From Marinilactibacillus sp042660675 (GTDB taxonomy: Bacteria; Bacillota; Bacilli; Lactobacillales; Carnobacteriaceae_A): a stretch of DNA of 64,000 bases. Below the pieces are notes generated by a model. The model saw only the letters and a list, made by a program, of their open reading frames with translations, had not been told where the DNA came from and searched no databases. Positions 36,673 through 45,525 of the stretch are shown piece after piece. The position numbers and the translations under genes are program-made. The stretch's first letter is position 1; the number at the start of each line of letters is the position of its first letter. The stretch lies in contig NZ_JBHSUL010000031.1 of the NCBI RefSeq assembly GCF_042660675.1, positions 186,001-250,000 on the forward strand, written 5' to 3'.

Positions 36673-37518
36673 ATGGAAATCAAATGTACGATTTATAATC
36701 AGAATGGTACGATAAAATTTGGAAAAAATGATTACGAAGAAAAAAATTTTTTGTTAACTGAAACAGCTGTAGATTTTGTTTACCTTTCATCTCAGCAAAT
36801 CAACTTTAACGAAGGAGATTACTTTGAAATTGAAATTTCTGAGCGTCATCAGTATTTAGTTGTTCAGTTAGATCCTTCACTGGCACCATCTTTAGTCTAT
36901 ATTCCTGATAAGAAATGGCGCTATGACCTACGACTTGGTAAAAATTGGAGGGAAGCTACACATGAGTCCGTTTTTAACGTAAAACGGACGTATAGTTTTA
37001 TCAGGATTGCCAAAGAATACGAAGTGAATCAATATCAAAATCTATCAATGAATACACATGACTTAAATCACTTTGCAGGAGCATATCCTCATGCGAGTGC
37101 TAATGTCGAGACTAGAAATGATGCTACGTTCTTTGCAATGAATGCTATCGATGGAGTGTATGCTAATAATAGTCATGGTTCATTTCCCTATCAATCCTGG
37201 GGAGTCAATCAGCAAGATGATGCTGAATTGAAGATCGATTTTGGAAGAACAGTTTTTGTCAATGAAGTTGAACTCACTCTACGCGCAGATTTTCCTCATG
37301 ACAATTATTGGACTCAAGGAGTTCTCGTATTTTCTGATGGGACTGAAAAAGAACTCTCGCTCACAAAAACGAATGAAATTCAGCTTTTCAATATAGATTC
37401 TGTCAAGACAAAGTGGGTTGTATTAAAATGTCTACTCAAAGATCCAGCCCTGCCTTCTCCATTTCCAGCATTAACTCAAATTAGTGTCTATGGTAAAAAC
37501 TGTCTCAATTTCGAATAA
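36673..37518 (+). CDS. Cytoplasmic protein with F5/8C-like carbohydrate-binding domain
   Basis: Protein of 281 aa without signal peptide. The N-terminal half (~1-125) is a beta-rich domain with YLVVQLDPSLAPSLVYIP. The C-terminal half (~135-280) resembles a discoidin/galactose-binding (F5/8 type C) sandwich: ETRNDATFFAMNAIDGVYAN, then YQSWGVNQQDDAELKIDFG and FVNEVELTLRADFPHDNYW. The ATG at 36673 follows AGAGAGGAC; a TTG at 36655 is in frame but poorly placed. A sugar-binding helper inside the cell is unusual. No catalytic function can be claimed. Confidence 0.65.
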   Translation: MEIKCTIYNQNGTIKFGKNDYEEKNFLLTETAVDFVYLSSQQINFNEGDYFEIEISERHQYLVVQLDPSLAPSLVYIPDKKWRYDLRLGKNWREATHESVFNVKRTYSFIRIAKEYEVNQYQNLSMNTHDLNHFAGAYPHASANVETRNDATFFAMNAIDGVYANNSHGSFPYQSWGVNQQDDAELKIDFGRTVFVNEVELTLRADFPHDNYWTQGVLVFSDGTEKELSLTKTNEIQLFNIDSVKTKWVVLKCLLKDPALPSPFPALTQISVYGKNCLNFE

Positions 37519-37574
37519 ACACAAATAGACTAAGTTTTAAAATTTGAATTTTCTTTTACTGGAGAGTGAATAAA

Positions 37575-39308
37575 ATGCTAGACGTTCAAAAGTTAAAGAA
37601 CCACAAAGATTATGATAAAGTAATTAAATATTTCGAAAATAATGTCTATGAATCTTTTCCAAAAGAACCCTCTTGGAAAGAGTTTAATTTATTCTGGGAA
37701 AACGGAAATCGTTCGATCTATGAGAAGGGGTACTTTGAGAGAAGAAAACAATTAGTTTATTTAGGGCTACTCGTCATAGATCAACCTAGAAATTATTCTA
37801 ATAAAAGTAAGTTAGAGAAACTTATTATCTCAATCTGTAATGAGTTTACTTGGTGTTTGCCAGCCCATGTAGATAAAGAAAGAGAGTTTGATTCTGAGTA
37901 CAAGAGATATACACTAGATTTATTTGCTTGTGAAACTGCTTTTACGCTGATGGAATTAAGTGATTTATTAAAAGATTCACTACCCGAGAATCTAATATCA
38001 CTGATTCGCCATTCTGTAGCGGAAAAAGTCTTGAATCCTTTTCTTAAAGAAAAATGGAACTTTGAAGAGTTTGATAACAATTGGTCAGCTGTTTGTACAG
38101 GTTCAATCGGAATTGCTGCACTCTACTTTTTAGAAAAAGATCATCCCTTTTTAGAAAAAATCTTAACTAGAGTAAATACGTCGATGGATATATTTTTAAA
38201 AGGATATGGTGATGACGGGGCATGTCTTGAAGGGCTAAGTTACTGGCAGTATGGGTTCAGATATTTTACATATTATATTGACTGCTTAAATAAATTGGCA
38301 AAGAGTGAATATTACGAAACACTAGATCAGAATAAATTGAAGAATATAGCGATGTTTCAGCACAAAATGTATCTGTTTGATCGGACAGTTATTAATGTTT
38401 CAGATTCTCCTACGGAATTAGAACCAGCACATGATATAGCCAGTTACTACAAGCGTTTATTTCCTAATGATATCAAGCTTCCGAATAAAACCATAGAAGT
38501 TGAGAGTTTAATTGATCATTGTGGAAGATGGGCGCCTATGGTTAGAACACTAGAATGGTCTGAGATCAATACATCAAAGATAGATACTGTTGAAAGTTTT
38601 GAATGGTTAAAAGATGCTCAAATGCTCGTTTACAAAGATGAAACGATTCAAATAGTTACAAAAGGAGGGAATAATGGCGAACCCCATAATCACAATGATT
38701 TAGGTCATTTTATGATATTTTATAATAATAAACCTTTTTGTATAGATTTAGGGGCTCCTGAATATACGAAAAATTACTTTAATGACAAACGCTATAAAAC
38801 ACTACAAGCTTCTTCATTAGGGCATTCAGTACCTATCATTAATGGACATTTACAAGAAGGCGGGATAGAGTTTAATAGTATTGTAAAAGAAATTGATCAA
38901 TACAAACTTAAGGTAATTTATGATTTAACCCATGCTTACAATGATGAACGCTTGCTTTGTTTTCAAAGAGAAATAAAGCTAAATCCTGAAGACTATTCTA
39001 TGAGATTAAAAGATCATTTTAAATTCAGTACAACTAATAATGTGATAAAGCAGAGATTTATACTATCGGAATTAGAAATTTATAAATTGAATGACTATGA
39101 AATCATCTTTAAAAAAGATCAAATCCAATTTCATGTAGTCATTTTGAATAAAAAGAGTACTTTTAAAACAGAACCACTCATTTATAAAGATCACTTTGGT
39201 CAAACTAAACGTGCATTATTATTAGAAATGTCTTTCAATTTAGGAAAAACTGAAGAGATGATAGAAATCGAGTTGTATTTTTCAAATAAGGAGAAGACAA
39301 ATGATTAA
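37575..39308 (+). CDS. Heparinase II/III-family polysaccharide lyase
   Basis: Predicted uronate-specific beta-eliminating lyase of 577 aa. An alpha-helical toroid fills the first ~330 residues (NNWSAVCTGSIGIAALYFLE near 170, GACLEGLSYWQYGFRYF near 215). The C-terminal heparinase II/III beta-sandwich begins with GGNNGEPHNHNDLGHFMIFY (~367-386), where the His and Asn residues are typical metal and catalytic positions, then RYKTLQASSLGHSVPIING. No signal peptide is visible, so it acts on imported oligosaccharides. The ATG at 37575 follows GGAGAGTG. Family members cleave heparin, alginate or other uronate polymers, so the substrate cannot be read from sequence. Confidence 0.83.
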   Translation: MLDVQKLKNHKDYDKVIKYFENNVYESFPKEPSWKEFNLFWENGNRSIYEKGYFERRKQLVYLGLLVIDQPRNYSNKSKLEKLIISICNEFTWCLPAHVDKEREFDSEYKRYTLDLFACETAFTLMELSDLLKDSLPENLISLIRHSVAEKVLNPFLKEKWNFEEFDNNWSAVCTGSIGIAALYFLEKDHPFLEKILTRVNTSMDIFLKGYGDDGACLEGLSYWQYGFRYFTYYIDCLNKLAKSEYYETLDQNKLKNIAMFQHKMYLFDRTVINVSDSPTELEPAHDIASYYKRLFPNDIKLPNKTIEVESLIDHCGRWAPMVRTLEWSEINTSKIDTVESFEWLKDAQMLVYKDETIQIVTKGGNNGEPHNHNDLGHFMIFYNNKPFCIDLGAPEYTKNYFNDKRYKTLQASSLGHSVPIINGHLQEGGIEFNSIVKEIDQYKLKVIYDLTHAYNDERLLCFQREIKLNPEDYSMRLKDHFKFSTTNNVIKQRFILSELEIYKLNDYEIIFKKDQIQFHVVILNKKSTFKTEPLIYKDHFGQTKRALLLEMSFNLGKTEEMIEIELYFSNKEKTND

Positions 39309-41121
39309 CTACAAAGAGCTAGAATTGTTTAAAGATAAAAAAGATACAACAATGTCATTAAATAAGTTATTAAGTCCTTTGGACAATTATTTTGAAAATG
39401 AGGCTTCTGGGCTAAAGCTAAGCGCTACTGGAGTGGCATATGGAGGAAAGACTGCTAGTGTTGAATCACTACTGAGATTGTTATGGGGAATCGTACCTTT
39501 AGAAACAGGCGGTGAAAGTCATCCGTTAACCAAAAAGATTTTAAAGGGAATCATCAACGGTACAAATCCAGATCATCCTAATTATTGGGGTACGATACAG
39601 CAATATGATCAACTGATTGTAGAAATGTCTGCGCTAGGGTATATGCTTTTGTTAAAACCAGAAGTATTCTGGCAGCCTTTATCTTCAAAAGAAAAGTTGA
39701 ATCTTGTTCAGTATATGAGACAAGTGAATTCTGTAGATGCTCATGATTGCAATTGGTTGTTTTTTGCAGTAATAGTAAATCTTGGCTTAAGAAACGTTGG
39801 GGAAGCGTACGACAAGGAAGTTATTGAGAGAAATCTCAACCGAGTAGAGGATTATTATATAAGCGAGGGATGGTATCAAGATGGAGTGGATGCACATATC
39901 GATTATTATGTTTCCTTCGGTATCCATTTTTACAGCTTACTCTATGCCACCTTTATGGAAGAGGAAGATCCTAAACGATCGAAACTTTACAAAGAGAGAG
40001 CAAAAAAGTTTTCCGAGAAATTTAAATATTGGTTCTCTGAAGAAGGTCAAGGGATTCCGTATGGTAGAAGTATGACTTATCGCTTCTGTCAGGTAGCCTT
40101 CTACTCCATATACATATATGCGGATGTGGACCCAGATGATATTGGATGGATGAAAGGAATTATCCTTCGAAACTTTAGATATTGGTTCAAACAACCTATT
40201 TTTAATGGTGATGGTACACTTTCAGTCGGTTATGTTTATCCTAACCTTCATATGAGTGAGGACTACAATGCTCCTGGATCTCCTTACTGGGCTCTAAAAA
40301 GTTTTCTGATTCTGGCATTGCCAGAAGACCATTTGTTTTGGAAAACAGAGGAGGCTCCTTTTCCAGAAGTTCAATCAAAATATAAAGATAAACAGACGGG
40401 ACACGTTTTCGTCAGAGATCATGGACATGTAGTCTTGTTTCAAAATGGCTATAAATTCTATGATATTCATAATCATACAGCAGCTAAATATGAAAAATTT
40501 GCTTACTCTACTCATTTCGGCTTTAGCATCCCAAGGTCAAACTTTTCAGTTTTTGAAGGGGCTTATGATTCTATGCTTGCTCTAAGTGAAGATGGCGAAG
40601 ATTATCGAATTAAGCGTAAAGTGATTGATAAGTATACAGAAAATGATTATTCATATATAAAATGGAAGCCATGGAAAGATGTGACTGTTGAGACTTATTT
40701 GATTCCAGGAGCTCCTTGGCATGTTAGGATTCATAAAATTATCACTGATAAAGCTCTAAAAGTAGCAGATGGTGGTTTTGCCTTAGGAAAACAACCAGGC
40801 GAATTAAAGACGCTTAATGAGTCCTTCATGACTATATTAAAGTCTCCAAATGGTGTAGTCGGAGCAGTGGATCTTCAAAAACGATGTTCGGTCCATACAG
40901 AATCGACTAATGGTAATACCAATTTGATTCATCCAAATACAGTAATTCCTTTTGTGAGAGACGAAATCGAACCAGGTAACCATCTTTTCATTCACGGATT
41001 TTATGGGTCCCCCGACGAAAGCACGGATTTAGAACAAGTGAAATCAAGTATAGAATTTGATAAAGAGAAACAAGCCATTCGTATGAATGGAGAAGAAATT
41101 AAATTAAACTTTTTAGATTAG
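39301..41121 (+). CDS. DUF2264 family protein
   Basis: Cytoplasmic 606-aa protein of the DUF2264 family. Conserved segments are LLRLLWGIVPLETGG (~59), HPNYWGTIQQYDQLIVEMSA (~95), DAHDCNWLFFAVIVNLGLR (~145), WYQDGVDAHIDYYVSFGIHF (~192) and GQGIPYGRSMTYRFCQVAFY (~250). The N-terminal two-thirds should form an alpha-toroid, similar in outline to polysaccharide lyases. The family lacks an agreed function. Overlap with the lyase gene stop by eight bases and the GH88 gene 10 bases later suggest action on the same uronate oligosaccharide. Confidence 0.82.
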   Translation: MINYKELELFKDKKDTTMSLNKLLSPLDNYFENEASGLKLSATGVAYGGKTASVESLLRLLWGIVPLETGGESHPLTKKILKGIINGTNPDHPNYWGTIQQYDQLIVEMSALGYMLLLKPEVFWQPLSSKEKLNLVQYMRQVNSVDAHDCNWLFFAVIVNLGLRNVGEAYDKEVIERNLNRVEDYYISEGWYQDGVDAHIDYYVSFGIHFYSLLYATFMEEEDPKRSKLYKERAKKFSEKFKYWFSEEGQGIPYGRSMTYRFCQVAFYSIYIYADVDPDDIGWMKGIILRNFRYWFKQPIFNGDGTLSVGYVYPNLHMSEDYNAPGSPYWALKSFLILALPEDHLFWKTEEAPFPEVQSKYKDKQTGHVFVRDHGHVVLFQNGYKFYDIHNHTAAKYEKFAYSTHFGFSIPRSNFSVFEGAYDSMLALSEDGEDYRIKRKVIDKYTENDYSYIKWKPWKDVTVETYLIPGAPWHVRIHKIITDKALKVADGGFALGKQPGELKTLNESFMTILKSPNGVVGAVDLQKRCSVHTESTNGNTNLIHPNTVIPFVRDEIEPGNHLFIHGFYGSPDESTDLEQVKSSIEFDKEKQAIRMNGEEIKLNFLD

Positions 41122-41131
41122 GGGTATTAAA

Positions 41132-42262
41132 ATGACGAAGTTATACGAAGCTGCAATTGAGAAGGCACTAGGAAATGTTTCAAAAAATATAGAACGATTT
41201 GGAGAGTTATATCCTCATACGAGTACGGATGATATATATTCTCTTAATCCTAATAATGACTGGACTGCTGGTTTTTGGGTAGGCATATTGTGGCAAGCTT
41301 ATGAGTATTCAAATAAAGAAGAGTTTTTAACAGCGGCTAAAAAAGCAACGAGTCAGATGGGGGAAAGATTGATAGCGGATAGACATCTAGATACTCATGA
41401 TATCGGCTTTTTGTATACACCTACGACAGGGGCGCAGTGGATCATTGAAAAAGATGCAGAAGCTAAAGAACTCACTATAAAAGCTGCGGATCGATTGATG
41501 AAAAGATATAGAAGCGACCTTAAAATTTTTCAAGCATGGGGCCCGTTCAGAGACCCTGAAATTGGTGGTCGATTTATAATTGATTGTTTAATGAATATGC
41601 CATTACTGTTTTGGGCAAGTGAGGAGACTAAAGACGATAAGTACCGAGATGCAGCTATAGCATTTGTCGAAACGACAAGAAAATATCTGGTTCGAGGAGA
41701 TGACTCGACCTATCACACGTTTTATATGAATCAAACTAGTGGCGAGCCTGAAAGAGGTGCAACTCAACAAGGTTATTCTGATGGTTCAACATGGACTCGT
41801 GGGCAAGCTTGGTCAATTTACGGATTTGCTTTAGCATACAGATATACGAATGATCCAGCTTATTTAGATACCTCTTTAAGATCTGCTCGATACTTCATTA
41901 AGCATTTACCTTCCAATTTGGTTGCTCATTGGGATTTCGATGCTCCAATTGATGAGCATATCAAACCGGATAGTTCCGCTTCAGCAATTGCTGCTTGTGG
42001 ATTTCACGAATTACTCGAATGGTTAGACGAAGATTCAAATGATTACAAACTAATTAAAGAAACGATGGAAAAATCCATGCAGACACTGATAAAAGACTAT
42101 TCTACCGACTCTAATGCACAAGGACTCCTTGAACATGGATCGTATAGTGTCAGAGAAGGAAATTCACCAGATGATTATGTTATATGGGGAGATTACTTCT
42201 ATCTTGAAGCATTAATGAGATTAGAGAAAGGGAAAAAAGGTTATTGGTATGAATCCCGTTAG
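41132..42262 (+). CDS. GH88 unsaturated glucuronyl hydrolase (UGL)
   Basis: Cytoplasmic hydrolase, 376 aa, that removes 4-deoxy-unsaturated glucuronic (or galacturonic) acid from lyase-generated oligosaccharides. The alpha/alpha barrel has NDWTAGFWVGILWQAYEYS near residue 40. The two essential Asp positions of the family are seen in HDIGFLYTP (~90) and IIDCLMNMPLLFW (~150), followed by STWTRGQAWSIYGFALAY (~222). In characterised glycosaminoglycan systems UGL feeds DhuI/KduI. The gene is the last of the operon that starts at 30919; a terminator follows at 42311. Confidence 0.92.
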   Translation: MTKLYEAAIEKALGNVSKNIERFGELYPHTSTDDIYSLNPNNDWTAGFWVGILWQAYEYSNKEEFLTAAKKATSQMGERLIADRHLDTHDIGFLYTPTTGAQWIIEKDAEAKELTIKAADRLMKRYRSDLKIFQAWGPFRDPEIGGRFIIDCLMNMPLLFWASEETKDDKYRDAAIAFVETTRKYLVRGDDSTYHTFYMNQTSGEPERGATQQGYSDGSTWTRGQAWSIYGFALAYRYTNDPAYLDTSLRSARYFIKHLPSNLVAHWDFDAPIDEHIKPDSSASAIAACGFHELLEWLDEDSNDYKLIKETMEKSMQTLIKDYSTDSNAQGLLEHGSYSVREGNSPDDYVIWGDYFYLEALMRLEKGKKGYWYESR

Positions 42263-42310
42263 TATAGAACTATGGTATTAATATATAATAAGTCATTTTT
42301 AGATAAGATA

Positions 42311-42344
42311 AAACAACAGTAGTCATAGATTACTGTTGTTTTTG
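42311..42344 (+). terminator. Terminator after the GH88 gene
   Basis: AAACAACAGTA (42311-42321) pairs perfectly with TACTGTTGTTT (42331-42341), followed by T residues. Confidence 0.82.
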
Positions 42345-42371
42345 TGTTGCAATAAGAATTGTAGTTCCAGA

Positions 42372-42400
42372 TTAGGTTACTCTATATGTTAGAATATAAT
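42372..42400 (+). promoter_or_regulatory. Probable promoter of the M24-nanE pair
   Basis: A consensus -10 TATAAT (42395-42400) has a weak -35 TTAGGT (42372-42377) 17 bp upstream. The pair is thus transcribed apart from the lyase operon. Confidence 0.5.
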
Positions 42401-42429
42401 ATAAGCTACAAAAGAATAGGAGATTTTAA

Positions 42430-43824
42430 ATGAGAAAAATAGAAGCTACTTTAAGTACCATTAAACCACCTGAAAAAGAAGAGAATCTAAAGCCAGTTAT
42501 CTTGACTGATCGAACGATGAACGAACGCTTTGAAAAAGTGATTGAGAAAATGAAAGCTGTAAAACTATCTACTTTAGTTATTTATGAAGATCTTGAGCAT
42601 GGATCGAATTTTGAATACTTAACCGGTTTTTTAACACGCTTTGAAGAAGCGCTTCTTATTCTTCATGACGATGGTCGTGTCATTTATGTACTAGGCAATG
42701 AAAATTTAAAGTTGGAAAAACATACTCGTCTAAAGGGAGAAGTGGTTCATTGTCCCCAATTTTCACTACCTAATCAACCTAGGTTTGAAGACAAACCATT
42801 ATCAGAAATTTTGGATAAGTCATTATTCAAGCTTGATGCTCAGATTGGTTTAGTAGGTTGGAAATTATTCACTGGACAAAGCGAAGAAGCTAAAAATAAC
42901 TATGATCTACCTCACTATATTGTTGAGACCATCTCTAAACAAGTGGGAAAAGAGAAGCTATTAAATGCAACTGACCTATTTATAGGAGAAGATGGTGTCC
43001 GTACAACAAACAATGCCAATGAAATTGCACATTATGAATTTGGAGCTGCATTAGCATCTTCTAGTATCCTTAAAGCTTTGGATGCCGTTGAGTTAGGAAA
43101 AACTGAGATGGAACTAGGACAAGTTTTAAATACTAATGGACAGCCGAACAGCGTTGTCACAATCGCTGCCACTGGTAATCGATTTGAAAAAGCTCGCTTA
43201 TATCCAAGTTACAAGAAAATAGCATTAGGAGACCCTATGTCTTTAACTGTAGGATACAAAGGTGGACTTCAAAGTCGAAGCGCATATGCTGTTCATGACG
43301 CTACGGAATTACCTAAAGGACAAGAATCATATCTAGAAAAAGTTGTCTATCCTTATTTCGAAGCTGTTACGACATGGATTGAAACAGTCCGTATCGGTAT
43401 GACAGGAAAAGAGGTTTACGAACTAATCGAAAGCGTTCTTCCTAAAGAACAATACGGTTGGCATTTAAATCCAGGACATTATGTTGCCGACGAAGAATGG
43501 ATGGCTTCTCCCATATACAAAAATTCCACGGTTACACTTAAAAGCGGTATGCTGTTTCAGGTAGATATTATTCCGTCTGTTGAAGGGTACTCTGGAACAA
43601 GCGCTGAAGGAGGCGTGGTGCTTGCAGATAAAGTTTTACGAGAACAAATCAAGTCAAACTATCCAGAAATGTGGAAGAGAATGGTTCGTAGGAGAGATTT
43701 TATCATCAATCAGTTAGGGATTGAGCTTCAGGAGGATATATTGCCCTTAGGGAATGCATTCCCTTATTTAAGACCATTTCTTTTAGATAAAGAAAAAGCA
43801 GTAACCATTTCAAAAAAATCATAA
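42430..43824 (+). CDS. M24-family (creatinase/aminopeptidase P-like) protein with altered metal site
   Basis: Cytoplasmic 464-aa protein. The first ~190 residues fit a creatinase N-terminal domain (FEYLTGFLTRFEEALLILHD) and the rest fits the pita-bread M24 fold (GVRTTNNANEIAHYEFGAAL at ~190). In metal-dependent M24 peptidases two Asp ligands come first; here that segment reads MSLTVGYKGGLQSRSAY and lacks both. Another ligand position reads LFQVDIIP in place of the usual Glu, while the His in NPGHYVADEEW and the Glu in SAEGGVV remain. It may be a metal-free hydrolase like creatinase or a non-catalytic protein. It is paired with nanE. Confidence 0.75.
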   Translation: MRKIEATLSTIKPPEKEENLKPVILTDRTMNERFEKVIEKMKAVKLSTLVIYEDLEHGSNFEYLTGFLTRFEEALLILHDDGRVIYVLGNENLKLEKHTRLKGEVVHCPQFSLPNQPRFEDKPLSEILDKSLFKLDAQIGLVGWKLFTGQSEEAKNNYDLPHYIVETISKQVGKEKLLNATDLFIGEDGVRTTNNANEIAHYEFGAALASSSILKALDAVELGKTEMELGQVLNTNGQPNSVVTIAATGNRFEKARLYPSYKKIALGDPMSLTVGYKGGLQSRSAYAVHDATELPKGQESYLEKVVYPYFEAVTTWIETVRIGMTGKEVYELIESVLPKEQYGWHLNPGHYVADEEWMASPIYKNSTVTLKSGMLFQVDIIPSVEGYSGTSAEGGVVLADKVLREQIKSNYPEMWKRMVRRRDFIINQLGIELQEDILPLGNAFPYLRPFLLDKEKAVTISKKS

Positions 43825-43848
43825 AATGACTCAAAAGGAGATAAACAG

Positions 43849-44535
43849 ATGTCAATTCTTGAAACTATTAAAGGCGGGCTTATTGTCTCTTGCCAAGCTT
43901 TACCAGATGAACCGCTTCACAGTTCTTTCATCATGGGAAGAATGGCGATTGCATCAGAACAAGGTGGTGCGATCGGCATTAGAGCCAATTCCAAAGAAGA
44001 TATCGCGGAAATCAAGAAACAAACAAAACTTCCATTAATTGGAATCGTTAAAAGAGATTATGATGACTCTTCTGTATATATTACGGCAACGATGAAAGAA
44101 ATTGATGAGCTTATGGAAGTCGGTTGTGAGATTATCGCGCTTGATGCGACCGATCAAAAGCGGCCAAATGGACAGGCTCTCAAAGACTTTGTGAAGAATA
44201 TTCGGGAAAAGTATCCGAACGTTCTTTTGATGGCTGACAGTTCGACTGTGGAAGAAGTCTTGGAGGCAGAAAAACTTGGATTTGATCTTCTTTCAACCAC
44301 ATTGATGGGGTATACAGAAAAGTCAAAAGGATTAAATATAGCAGATCAAGATTTTGAGAAACTAAAAATCATTTTAAAATCTGTTGAAACACCCGTCATA
44401 GCTGAAGGACATATTGACACACCTGAGAAAGCTAAAAGATGTTTGGAGTTAGGTGTACATGCTGTAGTTGTTGGTAGTGCAATTACCCGTCCTCAATTGA
44501 TCACCGAACAATTTGTAAATAAAATAAAAATGTAG
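43849..44535 (+). CDS. nanE: Putative N-acetylmannosamine-6-phosphate 2-epimerase NanE
   Basis: Converts ManNAc-6-phosphate to GlcNAc-6-phosphate in the cytoplasm, 228 aa, the standard length. Conserved TIM-barrel segments are GGLIVSCQALPDEPLH (~9), GAIGIRANSKEDI (~40), IGIVKRDYDDS (~64), IIALDATDQKRP (~96), LMADSSTVEEV (~126) and VVVGSAITRP (~210). AAAGGAG precedes the ATG. It follows the M24-like gene after 24 bases. No nanA or nanK is near, so the source of ManNAc is probably not sialic acid and may be the polymer of the adjoining locus. Confidence 0.92.
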   Translation: MSILETIKGGLIVSCQALPDEPLHSSFIMGRMAIASEQGGAIGIRANSKEDIAEIKKQTKLPLIGIVKRDYDDSSVYITATMKEIDELMEVGCEIIALDATDQKRPNGQALKDFVKNIREKYPNVLLMADSSTVEEVLEAEKLGFDLLSTTLMGYTEKSKGLNIADQDFEKLKIILKSVETPVIAEGHIDTPEKAKRCLELGVHAVVVGSAITRPQLITEQFVNKIKM

Positions 44536-44540
44536 AGCTA

Positions 44541-44571
44541 AAAGTCGGTAGATGAGTCTATCGACTTTTTC
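44541..44571 (+). terminator. Terminator after nanE
   Basis: AAAGTCGGTAGA (44541-44552) pairs with TCTATCGACTTT (44557-44568, one G-U) with a TGAG loop and trailing T residues. Confidence 0.85.
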
Positions 44572-44605
44572 TTTTCGAATATTCTGATCATTCAAGGTAA
44601 ATCTT

Positions 44606-44634
44606 TTGAGAAAAACGTATAGCTACGGTACATT
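44606..44634 (+). promoter_or_regulatory. Promoter of the SDR gene at 44682
   Basis: -35 TTGAGA (44606-44611), 17-bp spacer, -10 TACATT (44629-44634). Confidence 0.5.
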
Positions 44635-44681
44635 TAAAAAGAAAGTAGTTGTTTAATAACTAGTCTAAGGAGGAACTGTTT

Positions 44682-45467
44682 GTGTATAAAGATTTAGATG
44701 GGAAAGTAGCAGTCGTTACCGGAGGATCCAAAGGTATTGGTCAAGAAATAGCCATTCGATTTGGTAAAGAGAAAATGGCTGTTGTGATTAACTACCATAG
44801 CGATGAAGAAGGGGCTAATAAGTCTGTTGAAGCCATTGAAAGTCATGGGGGAAAAGCAGTCGCAGTTCAAGCTGATGTTGGTTCTGAAGAGGGCGTTAAA
44901 ATATTACTAGATACTGCTATCGAGCATTACGGAAAACTTGATCTATGGGTCAATAACGCCGGTATGGAGAATCAATCACCAACACATAAATTAAGTTTTG
45001 ATGACTGGTCTAAAGTTATGAGTGTAAATCTCGATGGCGTATTTCTAGGTTCAAAAGCCGCTTTAAATTATTTTGTAGAAAATAATATCAAAGGTTCTAT
45101 TATCAATATGTCTTCTGTACATGATAAAATTCCTTGGCCAACCTTTGCACACTATGCTGCAAGTAAAGGTGGCGTAAAGATGTTTACGGAAACTATTGCC
45201 TTAGAGTATGCTCATAAAGGTATTAGAGTGAATAATCTTTCTCCAGGTGCAATCAACACAGATATCAACGCAGAGAAATTTGAAGATGAAGAAGCAAAAC
45301 AGAAAACGATTAGTATGATTCCGATGAACTATATCGGCAAACCTGAAGAAGTAGCGGCCGCAGCTGCTTGGTTAGCGTCGAGTGAATCTAGTTACGTCAC
45401 AGGGACGACACTTTATGTTGACGGCGGTATGACCTTGTATCCATCATTTGAAAAAGGCGACGGTTAA
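44682..45467 (+). CDS. SDR, glucose 1-dehydrogenase-like
   Basis: Cytoplasmic NAD(P)-dependent short-chain dehydrogenase, 261 aa. The nucleotide motif is TGGSKGIGQEIA (~14), NNAG is near 92, and the catalytic Ser and YAASKGG (~158) are present. Close overall resemblance to Bacillus-type glucose 1-dehydrogenases (INYHSDEEGANKSVEAIESH, VNLSP-type substrate loop, YVTGTTLYVDGGMTLYPSFE) suggests oxidation of glucose or a similar sugar. It starts with GTG after AAGGAGGA. It is a single-gene unit with its own promoter and terminator. Confidence 0.85.
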   Translation: MYKDLDGKVAVVTGGSKGIGQEIAIRFGKEKMAVVINYHSDEEGANKSVEAIESHGGKAVAVQADVGSEEGVKILLDTAIEHYGKLDLWVNNAGMENQSPTHKLSFDDWSKVMSVNLDGVFLGSKAALNYFVENNIKGSIINMSSVHDKIPWPTFAHYAASKGGVKMFTETIALEYAHKGIRVNNLSPGAINTDINAEKFEDEEAKQKTISMIPMNYIGKPEEVAAAAAWLASSESSYVTGTTLYVDGGMTLYPSFEKGDG

Positions 45468-45525
45468 TAATGTAAATATCAAATAAGCGAAAGAATCATG
45501 ATGCAAGAAGGATAGTAAATGCAAA

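Noticed and set aside
43826..44038. 70-codon plus-strand frame over the nanE start
   Set aside because: It overlaps nanE in another frame, and its sequence has no family features.
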